NCBI GenBank assembly: GCA_944472155.2
Contig: OX235272.1
Location: forward strand, 14,740,354-14,804,353
Direction: 5' to 3'
Source of the DNA: Trichobilharzia szidati
Lineage: Eukaryota; Platyhelminthes; Trematoda; Strigeidida; Schistosomatidae
Length of the DNA: 64,000 nt
Shown here: positions 54,264 to 64,000 of the stretch, piece after piece
Position numbering within the stretch: position 1 is the first letter of the stretch
How the letters are laid out: each line of letters starts with the position of its first letter
The notes under the pieces: model-generated
Told to the model about the DNA's origin: nothing
The model's input: the letters and a program-made list of their open reading frames with translations, nothing else
The model's database searches: none
Translations under genes and position numbers: made by a program

Positions 54264-57030
54264 ATTAGAGATTAATAGAGAAAGAACAGATTTATGTGTA
54301 CAGAAAAAACTTATTCACTCTCTCTGTCTACCCTGGCCCACTATAAGGTTACAATAATTCAATGCTATGCGCCTACAAACGTCTCAGAACAAGAGGAAAA
54401 AGAGGCCTTCTACAGACAACTGCAAGCAGTAATGGACAACGTCCGAAATGGCAATATCAAAATACTGATGGATGATATGAATGCGAAAATGGGAGGGGAC
54501 AATACAGGAAGAGAACTCACCATGGGTTGTGAGGCCCTGGGTGAAATGAACGACAATGGTGAACTCTTCTCAGACTTCTGCGCCTTCAATGATTTGGTGA
54601 TTGGTGGCAGTGTGTTCAAACACAAGGATATACACGAGGCGACACGGATTTCACCAGAAGGACACACCACAAACCAGATAGACTTCATTTCAATCTCAAG
54701 GAAGTGGAGACGGAGCCTACTAGACACAAGGTCGAGGGGAGGAGCAGATGTGGGTTCAGACCACTATCCAGTACAAGGGACTTTCAAGGTGAAGCTAAAA
54801 GCCTCGAGGATAGCTGGGGATAGGCCACAATGCAAGTTCAACACTCAAAAACTGAAGGACACAACCATAAATGACACCTTCACTGCAACTGTCAGAGCAA
54901 AGCAGGAAACACTACGTGACATCACGGAAGAATCATGCGTGGAAGACCATTGGAACTCTCTGAAGGTGATTTTTAACGAAACGTGTTCAACGGTTTTAGG
55001 AAGAAAGAGGAGACAAGACAAGGAGTGGCTCTCAATGGACACTTGGAAGCTAATAGAGGAGAGGAGAATGGTGAAAGAGAAAATGATAAAATGCAAAGAC
55101 GGACAAGAGAAAGAGACGCTGAGCTCAACTTACACAGCACTGGACAAAGAAGTGAAGAAGAGTGCCACGAAGGACAAAAGACAATTCCACGACAACCTGG
55201 CCACTGAAGCTGAGAAAGCAGAAGGCAAAAGGGACCTGAGAACACTATATCAGATAACCAAGTCTCTATCCGGGAAGAGATCAACACAAGTGAAACCTAT
55301 AAAAGACAGCCAAGGGAACCCAATTACCAAGGAAGAAAGACAGATTAAACAATGGGCGGACCACTTCAAAGGACTCTTGAACCGACCACCACCTACAACC
55401 CGTCCAGAAATACCAACAACAGCGCCTACACAACTGCAAGTTGACACCAATCCTCCAACGAAAGCTGAAGTCTTGAATGCAATCAAGCTTCTGAAAGCTG
55501 GAAAAGCAGCTGGACCAGATGGAATACCCCCGGAAGCACTGAAAGCGGACCCAGAGATGACAGCAGATATGCTGACTCCATCATTGCAAAAGGTCTGGAA
55601 GGAGGGAAAGGTGCCTACTGACTGGAAGAAAGGTTACCTTGTGAAACTACCAAAGAAAGGCGACTTACAGGCTCTGCAAGAACTGGCGAGGAATCATGCT
55701 CCTGTCGACGCCAAGTAAAATCCTGAGTCCCATCTTCCTGGAGAGAATAAAGGATGCACTGGATACAGAACTCCGACCAGAACAAGCTGGTTTCAGGAAA
55801 GGCAAATCATGTTCTGACCAAATTGCAACTCTACGCATCATCATCACAGAACAAAGCATGGAATGGCAATCAAACCTCTACCTCAACTTCCTGCATAGAT
55901 TTTGAGAAGGCCTTCGACAGCGTTGACCGCGAAGTAATTTGGAAACTACTCGAGTACTACGGCCTACCCCAAATATTCATCAACCTTATTCAAAAACTGT
56001 ACGACAACGGCACATGTCAAGTGATCCACAACGGAGAACTCAGCGAGGCGTTTGGAGTAAACACAGGAATCAGACAAGGGTGCTTATTATCACCAATGAC
56101 ATTCCTAATTGTGGTGGACTGGACTGAATTATGCGTCAGACAGTGGGAAACGAGAAGACAGAGATATCCTGGACCAACATGAAGAACCTAGGTTTCGCGG
56201 ATGATTTATGTTTGATGTCACACAAAATCGAAGACTTACAAGCGAAAACCGACAAACTGGTCGAAGAAGCAGCCAGAGAAGACAGGACTCCAGGTGAACA
56301 TAGACAAGACGGAGGTTATGAAAATAACCCACCAACAACAGCAACAGCAACATCCAGCGCCAATCACCATCAACGGGAGGGATTTGAAAGAGGTTACTTC
56401 ATTCACTCACTTATCTAGGGAGCATTGTCTCAACTACAGGCAGGTGGAACGGACGAGGATGTCAAATCGAGAATCGGGAAGGCGAGAAATACATTCATCA
56501 ACCTCAAACCAATCTGGAAATCTTCGTCACCCCTCAACATCAACAACAAAATTCGGATTTTCAATACAAACGTCATGTCAGTCACTTCTTCTATACAGAT
56601 GGATGAGAAACTTGGCGGGTCACAAAGAATGAGTATTTCCAACAGCCTGTTGCAGACTTTTATCAACAGCTGTCTTCGTTCTATACGCAACATCAGATGG
56701 CCGGAAAGAATGGGAAGAAACAAAAGAAGAACCAATCGCCCAACAAATATGCAGGAGAAAGTGGAGATGGATTGGACATTCACTCGCTGAGGAGGCCACT
56801 CGCTGGGTGACATCGCGCGTCAGGCCAACGCTCGAGTGGGACCCGAAAGGGAAGGGGCGAGTGTGACGTCCAAGGATGACATGGAGGAGATCGTGTGAGG
56901 AGGAACTGAAACAGTATGGACTAACATGGATGCAGGTGAAAAATACAGCAGAAGACAGAAACAAGAGGAGACGTGCAGTTGAAGCCCTATGTTGCACTAG
57001 GAACCCAAGGGAACAATAATAATAATAATT
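54264..57030 (+). pseudogene. RTE (SR2-like) copy, right arm, longest endonuclease/RT reading
   Basis: The reading 54294-55718 is open for 474 codons: endonuclease (IIQCYAPTNVSEQEEKEAFY, DDMNAKMGGDNTGREL, ALGEMNDNGELFSDFCAFND, NQIDFISISRKWRRSL, VGSDHYPVQGTFK), linker, and the start of the reverse transcriptase (LKAGKAAGPDGIPPEALKAD, YLVKLPKKGDL). A frameshift near 55690 passes to SKILSPIFLERIKDALD and QAGFRKGKSCSDQIATLRI, another near 55905 to FEKAFDSVDREVIWKLLEYY, and further breaks follow near 56180 and 56400. In the mirror, the same region has an extra break in the endonuclease (near 36090). The 3' end carries GTTGCACTAGGAAC and (AAT)n. Confidence 0.88.
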
Positions 57031-58007
57031 ACAGCACTGCATGCAGTTATACACAACCATACAATAGCATCGATGGGATAGGATGACAGACAGTTTTAAA
57101 ATCTAATGTCACAGCAAGGTGGAGGGAGAGATTGATAACAGAAGCTTTGTTTATCGAATCAACTGCAAATACATGTAATAGGAATGATTCAACACCTGTC
57201 CACCCAGATATCTGGAAAATTCCACTACCTCTACGACGACAAATAGGAGAGGACAAAGAAAACTATAAAACTCCAGTTTCAAAGTCGTGTGGTTATAATT
57301 GATGGAATGATTATGAACAATAAATTTTGTTCGAAACTGTGTCATCCAGTAAATAATACTGTTTCATCACTGTGTGATACATCTAATAAACAAACTAATA
57401 TGGAGTCTTCACACCTGCATACACGACGCAAACTAACAATCAAAGACTTCATAGGTCGATGCCACGTTTTGATTATTCTCTTTCCCAACTTTATCACAAC
57501 TTCTATCTAGGGAACAATCAATGTGTAAAAATCAATAAAAACCAAAATAAATGACAAAAGTTCGAATAATGCATAAAAGAAATAAACAAATAACTAAGCA
57601 ATACGCTTGTATAATATGGACAAGTGACACATAAATACTCTCCCTCCTCTTCGAATTTGCTAATTTAGACGGTTTTAGTAACCACGTATCTGATATTATC
57701 GAAATGATACATTTCTTCAAGCACTGAATTTTTTAACTTTAATGGATCTTTGCTTAGATCCCCGACTTAATCTATTTTAATGTCAACTAACAGACGGCAT
57801 TGTCAAGCCTCCAAACTTTAAGTATGATACATAACCTGGGAAATAAAATATCTCTCTACTGATTAATTAACTCGTGTATCTCTGCATCTTTGTATCCTAC
57901 CTATTAACCATATTCGACCAAATATTAATCAGACATTTAAAGAGTGAAGCCATGTCTCTGGCAAAATATTCAAGCCTTTCCGCAGCTAAATAAAAAATGT
58001 ATTCAAG
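57031..58007. other. Mostly unassigned interval, mirror of 32699-33652
   Basis: No repeat is recognised. The 73-codon ORF (57289-57510) and the possible exon after the SINE (around 57900-57988, minus) match the left arm with very few changes. Confidence 0.4.
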
Positions 58008-58177
58008 TTTGACCACAGATTGATATCAGTTAGAAAACTATCGAAAACCAGGGAGTACTGGATAACTGTTTCCTCCGAGTTTCTGACTCATCGGTAGTAC
58101 CTATCCGCCACCAGGGTTCAAACCCAGGACCTTCCGGTTACAAGGCAAGCTCTTGGACCACACAGCCCATAGGACCC
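58008..58177 (-). mobile_element. Sm-alpha-like SINE (type 2), right arm, minus
   Basis: This is the mirror of 32507-32678. The hammerhead-like block lies at 58048-58102: CCGATGAGTC core, weak stem II, an intact GAAAC, then AGTTATC before CAGTACTCCC. Here GAAAC is kept where the left arm reads GAAAG. Confidence 0.78.
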
Positions 58178-58345
58178 AACTCAATCGCCCATAAAATCTA
58201 ACTTCTACCCATTCGTAGTTTTTAGAGCCACCACCAGGCAATGTCATCGGCGAGAAATCCATCCTCACACTTGACTGGATGGACCCTACTGGTCAAGACT
58301 TCTCACTAGAGCTCTCCTGAAGCCAGATTAATTTTTTTCAAGAGT

Positions 58346-58520
58346 CGGGGCCCGATGGTTAGGTGGTCTACGAACTTGCCTTGTAACCGGAAGGTCTTGG
58401 GTTCGAACCCTGGTGGTGGGTGAGTACCGCCAATGAGTCGCATATTAGGATGAAACAGCTATCCAGTACTGCCCGGTTTTAAATGGTTCTCTAACCGATA
58501 TCAATCCGTGGTCGAATCCC
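58346..58520 (+). mobile_element. Sm-alpha-like SINE (type 2), right arm, plus
   Basis: This is the mirror of 32164-32340: head GATGGTTAGGTGGTCTACG and B box GGTTCGAACCC. The hammerhead-like block at 58419-58474 reads CCAATGAGTC, a stem II ending AGGAT, GAAAC, AGCT, an ATC triplet, then CAGTACTGCCC, which pairs with GGGTGAGTACCG. The left-arm counterpart has GTC and a better stem III. Confidence 0.78.
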
Positions 58521-58610
58521 TACAAGCTAACTTTTGAAAAAATGTATTCAACCCAAAACAATCTGAAAAATATCTCCTTGAAGTTCAGAAGTCTTTAATT
58601 TAAAACTTAC

Positions 58611-58739
58611 ATCTAATAGCTCCATATGGAGCTAACCATGCTCTCAGTAAATCAGGTTTCAGATGACGAGCATTTGTTACACCATCGATGACAACAGTGC
58701 ACGAATCAGTCATGTTTCTCAATATCAAACTTGAAATGT
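58611..58739 (-). CDS. Candidate host exon (RRM-like start), right-arm copy
   Basis: This is the mirror of 31945-32073. Acceptor TTATTACAG, ATG at 58713 (minus), 34 codons, donor AT|GTAAGT. The only coding difference is AAA to AGA (K to R) in the last full codon; the acceptor differs by one base (TTACAG for TTGCAG). No change disrupts the frame, so the exon is either under constraint or too recently duplicated to show decay. Confidence 0.5.
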
Positions 58740-58879
58740 CTGTAATAAAAACAGCATATTTAAGTTAGACAATAAAAGGGATCTAACGAAACAGTAATAT
58801 ATGAACAGCATCGAAGCGCTACAGCCAAACTGAACCAAAATCCATAACGTGTTTCAATGTGATATACAGCCCAACGACT

Positions 58880-59180
58880 ATTAAGAGATAACAAGAAGTA
58901 AATCCGTCTGTGCCAATGAGAACATTTTTCACCGGTGATAATAATAGTTTCCAGCCATTGATTTTCAACACCCTGAAGACATCAGTTTGGCAGTCTAAAC
59001 CTCCCTGCATCGCTCAAACCAACAGTCAACCAGACTTCATGGACTGGGTAGCACGTTTTTGTCTGACCACCTGTAACTCTTTTAGAACCAGGTCCTAATT
59101 CAGCTAACATTGTTCGTCGAGGAAGCCGATGGCTCAGTAAGCGTAACGTATCCTAGAAATCGGGATTGATGAAAGTTCAC
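58880..59180 (-). pseudogene. RTE-like C-terminal relic, right arm
   Basis: Mirror of 31505-31815, equally worn. Confidence 0.62.
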
Positions 59181-59705
59181 AATCCCATCAATAGACTGTT
59201 CCTTTACAAGTTAAAAAACCTTAGATCGTATTGCTATTCTAACTGTTTAAACTAGGAAGAACAATGAAGGTAACGCTACAAGAACACACCGACTTATATA
59301 AAAATTCAACTTGTGAATGGCAAGCCCGACATGCAAGACGTAGGGATTTACGCCTCCGAACACTATGCAATTATCATAAAGTTGTTAGACGAATGGAATA
59401 AAGGCTCCTATTACTAGACCCTTGAACAGTTTAGGGTTGATTCATCAGTTATTCAGTTAGTACCAACCCTATGTGCTAAAGATGTAGTTTGGGTGAGAGA
59501 GTAGTTGCTTGTTAACCCGTTAGTTAAGCGGTTAAATAACTGTGACTTTTGGTGCAATTTTTATGATTTATGATAATATTCAGATAATTAGGACGACTTA
59601 CCTGTAGTATTTCAACAAATCTAATTGATTCATGTAAAAATAGAAATAAACAGTAAATATATTCGTGCTTATCTGTGTTAAGCTTTAATAACACTATACT
59701 AATTC

Positions 59706-60469
59706 GGTCGGTCGGTTTTCGACTTAGAACTTTGCACATATGTGCGCCAGTTCAAGTCGCCACACTCCCTCCTCGTTGCACACAAAGCAACAGAAGAAAG
59801 TAGATGAAATGCATATTAGAGACAGTAAACAGAGGTGTGAGACAAAGGAATAGTAATAATGAAGAACAAAACAGTTTCATTGGAAATCATAAGTCACAAG
59901 GAGTGGATGCATCTGCGCCAGCCATCATTGAGAACGATTTCGAGCCATGTCACCAATTGTTTCCAACCATTGGTTTTTACCGTCCCGACGACCCCAACCA
60001 GTCAGGAAGCCAGTCCACACCTTCCTACGTGGCTGGCTGGCTTACACTAACTGTTGTAGATTTCATTGACTGGTGGCATGTTTCGGTTTGACCGCCGCTA
60101 GCTCTTCTCCAGCCTGACCCTATATCAGCTAACATTGCCCATTGTCGAGGAAGGCGATGACTAGGCATTCATTCGTAACACATGTCCTAACCATCTCAGT
60201 CGATGTAGCTACTTCACAGTCTCGTCGACTGATTTCCCCTCCTTACCTAGCACTCGAACAAAGCCTAACCTCAATATTGCTCACCTTATTGTACCACTTC
60301 ACGCGGGAGATAGAACGCCGACACCTATGATCAAAGACAGCTAATCTTTTCATGTCTTCCGCTCTCAATGGCCAGGTCTCACAGCCATAAAGGAGGACGG
60401 AGCGGACTGCTGAGCAGTACATGCGCCCTTTGGTCGACAGTCGGATATCGCGTCTACGCCAGAGGCGTA
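59706..60469 (-). mobile_element. 5'-truncated RTE-like 3' end with TSD, right arm
   Basis: This is the mirror of 30221-30978. CTATACTAATTC flanks it at 59694-59705 and 60470-60481, a clean 12-bp target duplication. The 3' end on minus has the GACTTGAACT hairpin and (CGAC) units. Here the extra 11-bp repeat seen at 30210-30220 is absent, so this arm shows the original insertion junction. Confidence 0.85.
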
Positions 60470-60481
60470 CTATACTAATTC

Positions 60482-61342
60482 ATGAGACCTAATGAGGACT
60501 AAGCAGATAATTGTCTCTATTTTACATTTCATCCCGCCGAATTCTCACAAATGAAGTGAATGCACCTTGTAGTTATTGTGTACTATATCTGATTCTGATT
60601 AATATACTAAAATACATTCAAATCTTCACGTTCTAAAATGTGTTAATCACTGTGTACGTTCAAATTCGAACGTTGGATACAAAAGCACAAGTGAGAGCTC
60701 AAGAAAATGTATTACTAGTGAATTCGAACTTTCGAGTACGCGAGTCTAAAGCAAGCATGTGTAACCACGCAAAGTATATATATATATATATCAACGACCG
60801 ATAGTCACACAAGGAAGGAAAGTAGAACACGAGCTTTGAAGGTACATATATTCAGTCCAATTTCAAAAATTAGGATGCACGGGCCATATCCTTACAAACG
60901 GTTTTTTTGTTTTCGTTAATAACAAGCCTCGACGACAGTTATTCCTTTTACTTCAGAGAATCGATTCCTAGATTATTTCGTGAAAGAAAAAGAAGAGAAT
61001 ATTGTTTAGTGCTCTACCACCTATACAGGCCTTTATGCTGTTACATATAGAACAAGCAAAAACCGATATTCAATCATGCAATGACAAATACTTGGTAAGC
61101 ATAAATAAAATTGGTTCAGTTGGAGTTAATATGAGGGGTACTGAAAGGTGAACAACGCAGACTATTGTAATTTTCATGCTGGTATACACACAATAACAAA
61201 ACATACTTGAATAATGTCAGATGAAGTATGTATAACAACAACAGATTTATATGTCTGTCATACCGTAACTCATTTTTGATTGATTCCCAATGGTATTTGT
61301 GGTACACTAACCCTAAAAGCTATACGTATCACTCTCATATTA
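60482..61342. other. Unassigned interval with arm-specific 215 bp
   Basis: 60625-60842 has no counterpart at about 30050 in the left arm. It includes a 17-bp TA run near 60775. It has no ORF or A-tail, so it may be an insertion here or a deletion on the left. The rest mirrors 29560-30197. Confidence 0.5.
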
Positions 61343-61553
61343 GCGTCGGTGGCACAGCGGTTAGGACTCTCGCCGACCATGCACACTGACCGAGGTTCGA
61401 TCCCCCGCCGACGCATTCCTGATATCTATGGTCGGCCTGCTTAATTTGGGCTACCGATATCACATGCTGAAAATTTCATACTTTCATCAAAATACTGTGT
61501 GAAATCAAGCTATAGTAAAATTAAAAAACTAAATTAAATTAAAAAATTAAACC
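61343..61553 (+). mobile_element. SINE type 1, right-arm specific
   Basis: A complete head (GCGTCGGTGGCACAGCGG, B box GGTTCGATCCC), a body with GGTCGGCCTGCTTAATTTGG and ATGCTGAAAATTTCATACTT, and a tail of AAATTAAA units. The left arm near 29550 lacks it; about nine target bases seem to have been lost and no duplication is clear. It is more diverged from the other type 1 copies than they are from one another. Confidence 0.87.
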
Positions 61554-61729
61554 AAGATATCACTTTACTTGTCTAAGAACTTATGTTACTGCATAACAAA
61601 GAGTATACTGTGAGAAAGGACCCCTACTAAGTCGCTAGTAATTACCGTCCTCATTCAGATTCACTTTGGTTGAGGAAAGAATGCTTCAAGTCTATATTAG
61701 TCTTTTTTCTAATTAGTACATTTTTCATT

Positions 61730-62820
61730 CTTTTGCCCTCCTAGTGGAAAATACAGCCTTTTCTAAGCCCTTCTTGAATGAGTTGACTGGTGCCTCATTT
61801 AAGGATTCTCCTGGGATCCGGTTCTAAGAGTTAATGACTCGGTGGGAGAACCAGTGATCCACAGAAACATAGATCCACCTTGACTTTTGAATTCTACCGA
61901 TGTGTAATATGAGATGATCCTACCTGGTGGAAAAGAAAAGAGGAGATAGTCACATCTTAGAATTTTGATCATCGAGGTTAGATCACCTCCCTACCTACAG
62001 TATGATGAGGAAAGGAGACTTAATCTGCTGAGCTACTCTCCGTAAGGTAAACGGGTCCTTTGAACTCTTTCTAAAATATATGAGTCTCCTTTGAGAAAAG
62101 GGCTGGCTGACTGGATGCAAGTTTCTAGTTTCCACCTCGCCATAAATGTATATAACGTGGTGGTGAACATTTCACCAGTTACTCTAGTAAAGACTGTGCG
62201 TATTGCCCATACAGATATAACGATACGAGCTGCTATCGCAAGACAGTAAGTCATAATTCCTAGGTCACGACTTACGATGACACCTGGGTCCCTGTGTGTC
62301 TGAACAGAAGGGAGTGGTATTCCTTCCATATCGCAGGCAGTAGCATGTACTCAATGTGCATGGTTACACACTTCACCAAGTTGATGGGGAGCATCCATTC
62401 TTCGGATGAGCCTAACGAATTGTTGACATCTGTTTGCAACGTAAGCAAATTCCTGTCACCTTTGAGCTACCCCTAAAAATGTTTCAGTCATCTGAGTATA
62501 CGACTACGGGAGATTAGATGATCCTGGGGATCCCACTGGTATTTACAATAGATAAGAAGAGGTCGAGTACAATACCTTGTGGTACACCACCATGTACCGT
62601 TACTTAGGACTATTTTCGAGTTGATCATAACAATCTCTCGCGCCTACAGAGAATCCCTCGGTCTACGTGAGCAGAACATGATAGCTTTCTTCATCACTCT
62701 TCACAGTATCTCAATCAGTGACAGCGAGATTAATCAACCTGCAATATGAAGAGGAGTGCTTAGATCTTCCACCATGGAAAGCGGCTATTATTGCATTTTC
62801 CCAGTCAAAAGGTGACTTCA
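61730..62820 (-). pseudogene. Worn non-LTR reverse transcriptase relic, right arm
   Basis: This is the mirror of 27701-29380 without the 594-bp insert. The C-terminal reading (62329-62033) matches the left arm with three or four substitutions (for example VFTRVTGEM for VFTGVTGEM). Upstream reverse transcriptase blocks are in broken frames. Confidence 0.7.
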
Positions 62821-63319
62821 TGTGAGCTACAAATTCTTTCAAATGCCTAAGGTAGAGAAGTTCGTTTCCAGATTGTTGAGCCCACTTCGTTCAAATTTTG
62901 CCTTTTGTTATAGTTCACTAGAATCTACATTTCTCCGTTTTTATGGTCGTTTCTCGGATTTTTTTCGCTCTTATGCACTATTTAGTTCAAATATTTTATT
63001 CAGTATAATGTCTCATTTATCAAACATGGGAACTGACTTTAAAAACTCTGCTTCTGCGGAGGTGGATTTTTAGAAACCGACTTTTCTATCAGAATAATTA
63101 TCCAAATTACCAACCGGCAGCTAGTAATATTGTAGAAGACTGATGGTGTTTTCGAACCCTTATCGTCGGAAGTATGACAGTGGGCCGGTGAAGCAGGGAA
63201 AATCTAGTCGAACAAACGGAAGGGCATTCATCATTCAATAGATAAAGAAAGTCTTACAAATCATAAAGAGGAAATAGTTCACAATCGATTACTCATCCTA
63301 TTCTTCTGAATTCCTCAAT
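62821..63319. other. Unassigned interval, mirror of 27201-27700
   Basis: AT-rich. The 83-codon open frame at 62822-63073 matches 27445-27696. A 25-bp stretch near 63145-63170 differs from the left arm. Nothing else is recognised. Confidence 0.4.
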
Positions 63320-64000
63320 TACTTGCAACATCTGAGTGGCCACAGCATACCGTGTTGTGGAGGCTGTGCAGATTCCCTGGTAACTCCGACTACTCGATTA
63401 CCTGAATTTGACTGAAATAACCCGGAACTATGGTTCGCTCAATTAGAACACTACTGTAGTCGGTATAGCATTAAAACCACCTGGCATAGGGACATGTGTT
63501 CTCAGTTACGCTATGAGATTAGCAAAGAGGTGCGAGACCCTATACTTCATCCTTCCGCGAAACGTGCGACCAAACACAGTACTTAATCGCGAGATGATAA
63601 AACGCCTCTTTATATCAGAAAACCAGAGTATATAACGGTTGTTCGAAGGGGAGGATATGGGAGAAAGGTACCCATCACAGTCCTTGCGCCAACTGCAACA
63701 GCTTGTAGGGAACAGGACGGTGGAGAGGCTGGAATGAAGCAAGGCTGGATTCCAGTCCGCCTGGAGTATGTGCAACAGGGAATGAACGCATAAGATCCTG
63801 ACTCCTCTCCAGAAAAGTTAGCACGCATTGCTGACCAGATGTTGTAGAGGAGACGATTTATCGGAGGGCAAGTGAACCATATGAACACGAGCAGAGACTC
63901 AATAATCTCAGAACTGATGGCCAACGTTAGATCACTAAGGGAACAGCTAGAATAAATATAGCTAACGCTGGGCAGACAAGGTAGATAGACCTATACAACA
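63320..64000 (+). pseudogene. Gypsy gag remnant, right arm, runs off the window
   Basis: Plus-strand text NNPELWFAQLEHYCSRYSIK, then ISKEVRDPILHPSA matches 26400-27200 on minus. Stops occur before NNPELW and after RATKHST. The remainder to 64000 continues the mirrored match to about 26532. Confidence 0.72.

Larger units (their letters stand above)
50052..64000 (-). repeat. Large inverted repeat, right arm
   Basis: This is the reverse complement of about 26532-40624; see the left arm for position sums. Relative to the left arm it carries an additional SINE (61343-61553) and a 215-bp stretch (60625-60842), and lacks the 594-bp insert. Confidence 0.9.

Noticed and set aside
61343..61420. A tRNA gene on the basis of A and B boxes
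   Set aside because: The boxes belong to SINE heads; there is no matching acceptor stem or normal anticodon arm, and several copies share non-tRNA bodies and tails.

Overview
The window is AT-rich eukaryotic DNA made almost entirely of retroelements. The families point to a schistosome (Schistosoma, species not determinable): CR1-like elements of the SR1/Pido/Perere kind, RTE elements of the SR2 kind and of a second RTE-like kind, a Penelope-like element (PLE) with a GIY-YIG endonuclease, a decayed Ty3/gypsy element, and tRNA-headed SINEs, one of which carries the hammerhead-ribozyme-like motif known from schistosome Sm-alpha SINEs. No complete host gene is visible, only a few candidate exons. 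These family calls rest on motif recognition, not on database searches.

Two runs of about 500 N (10769-11267 and 49552-50051) divide the window into three contigs, and the contigs are related by inversion. Contig 1 (1-10768) is largely the reverse complement of the start of contig 2 (about 12515-14870). It shares the same SINE insertion, but carries two extra elements: a 5'-truncated CR1-like copy (247-2744) and a full-length CR1-like element (3507-9435) with both ORFs open and a perfect 14-bp target-site duplication. Contig 3 (50052-64000) is the reverse complement of about 26.5-40.6 kb of contig 2, some 98-99% identical in the stretches compared by eye, with a few presence/absence insertions. 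Contig 2 itself ends in two nested, nearly identical palindromes, centred near 40988 and 46880. The pattern fits unpurged alternative-haplotype contigs placed in inverted order plus fold-back assembly errors, but a real large inverted duplication is not excluded.

Layout. 1-15.5 kb: nested CR1-like copies (called A, B and C here). 15.5-21.5 kb: a stack of fragments (CR1-like coding and 3' ends, RTE, PLE). 21.5-23.6 kb: mostly unassigned, with one SINE and a (TA)n run. 23.6-27.2 kb: a gypsy relic on the minus strand. 27.7-29.4 kb: a worn non-LTR relic. 30.2-32.7 kb: an RTE-like 3' fragment with TSD, candidate host exons and two opposed hammerhead SINEs. 33.6-40.0 kb: two RTE copies and a PLE on the minus strand, then an acidic host-type exon. 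41-50 kb: the two inner palindromes. 50-64 kb: the mirror of 26.5-40.6 kb.

Functionally, only element A looks able to encode its own retrotransposition: an RNA-binding-type ORF1 plus an endonuclease/reverse transcriptase ORF2. The SINEs would depend on LINE proteins; one ends like the local RTE elements, which suggests its partner. Everything else is broken by stops, frameshifts, truncation or nested insertion.
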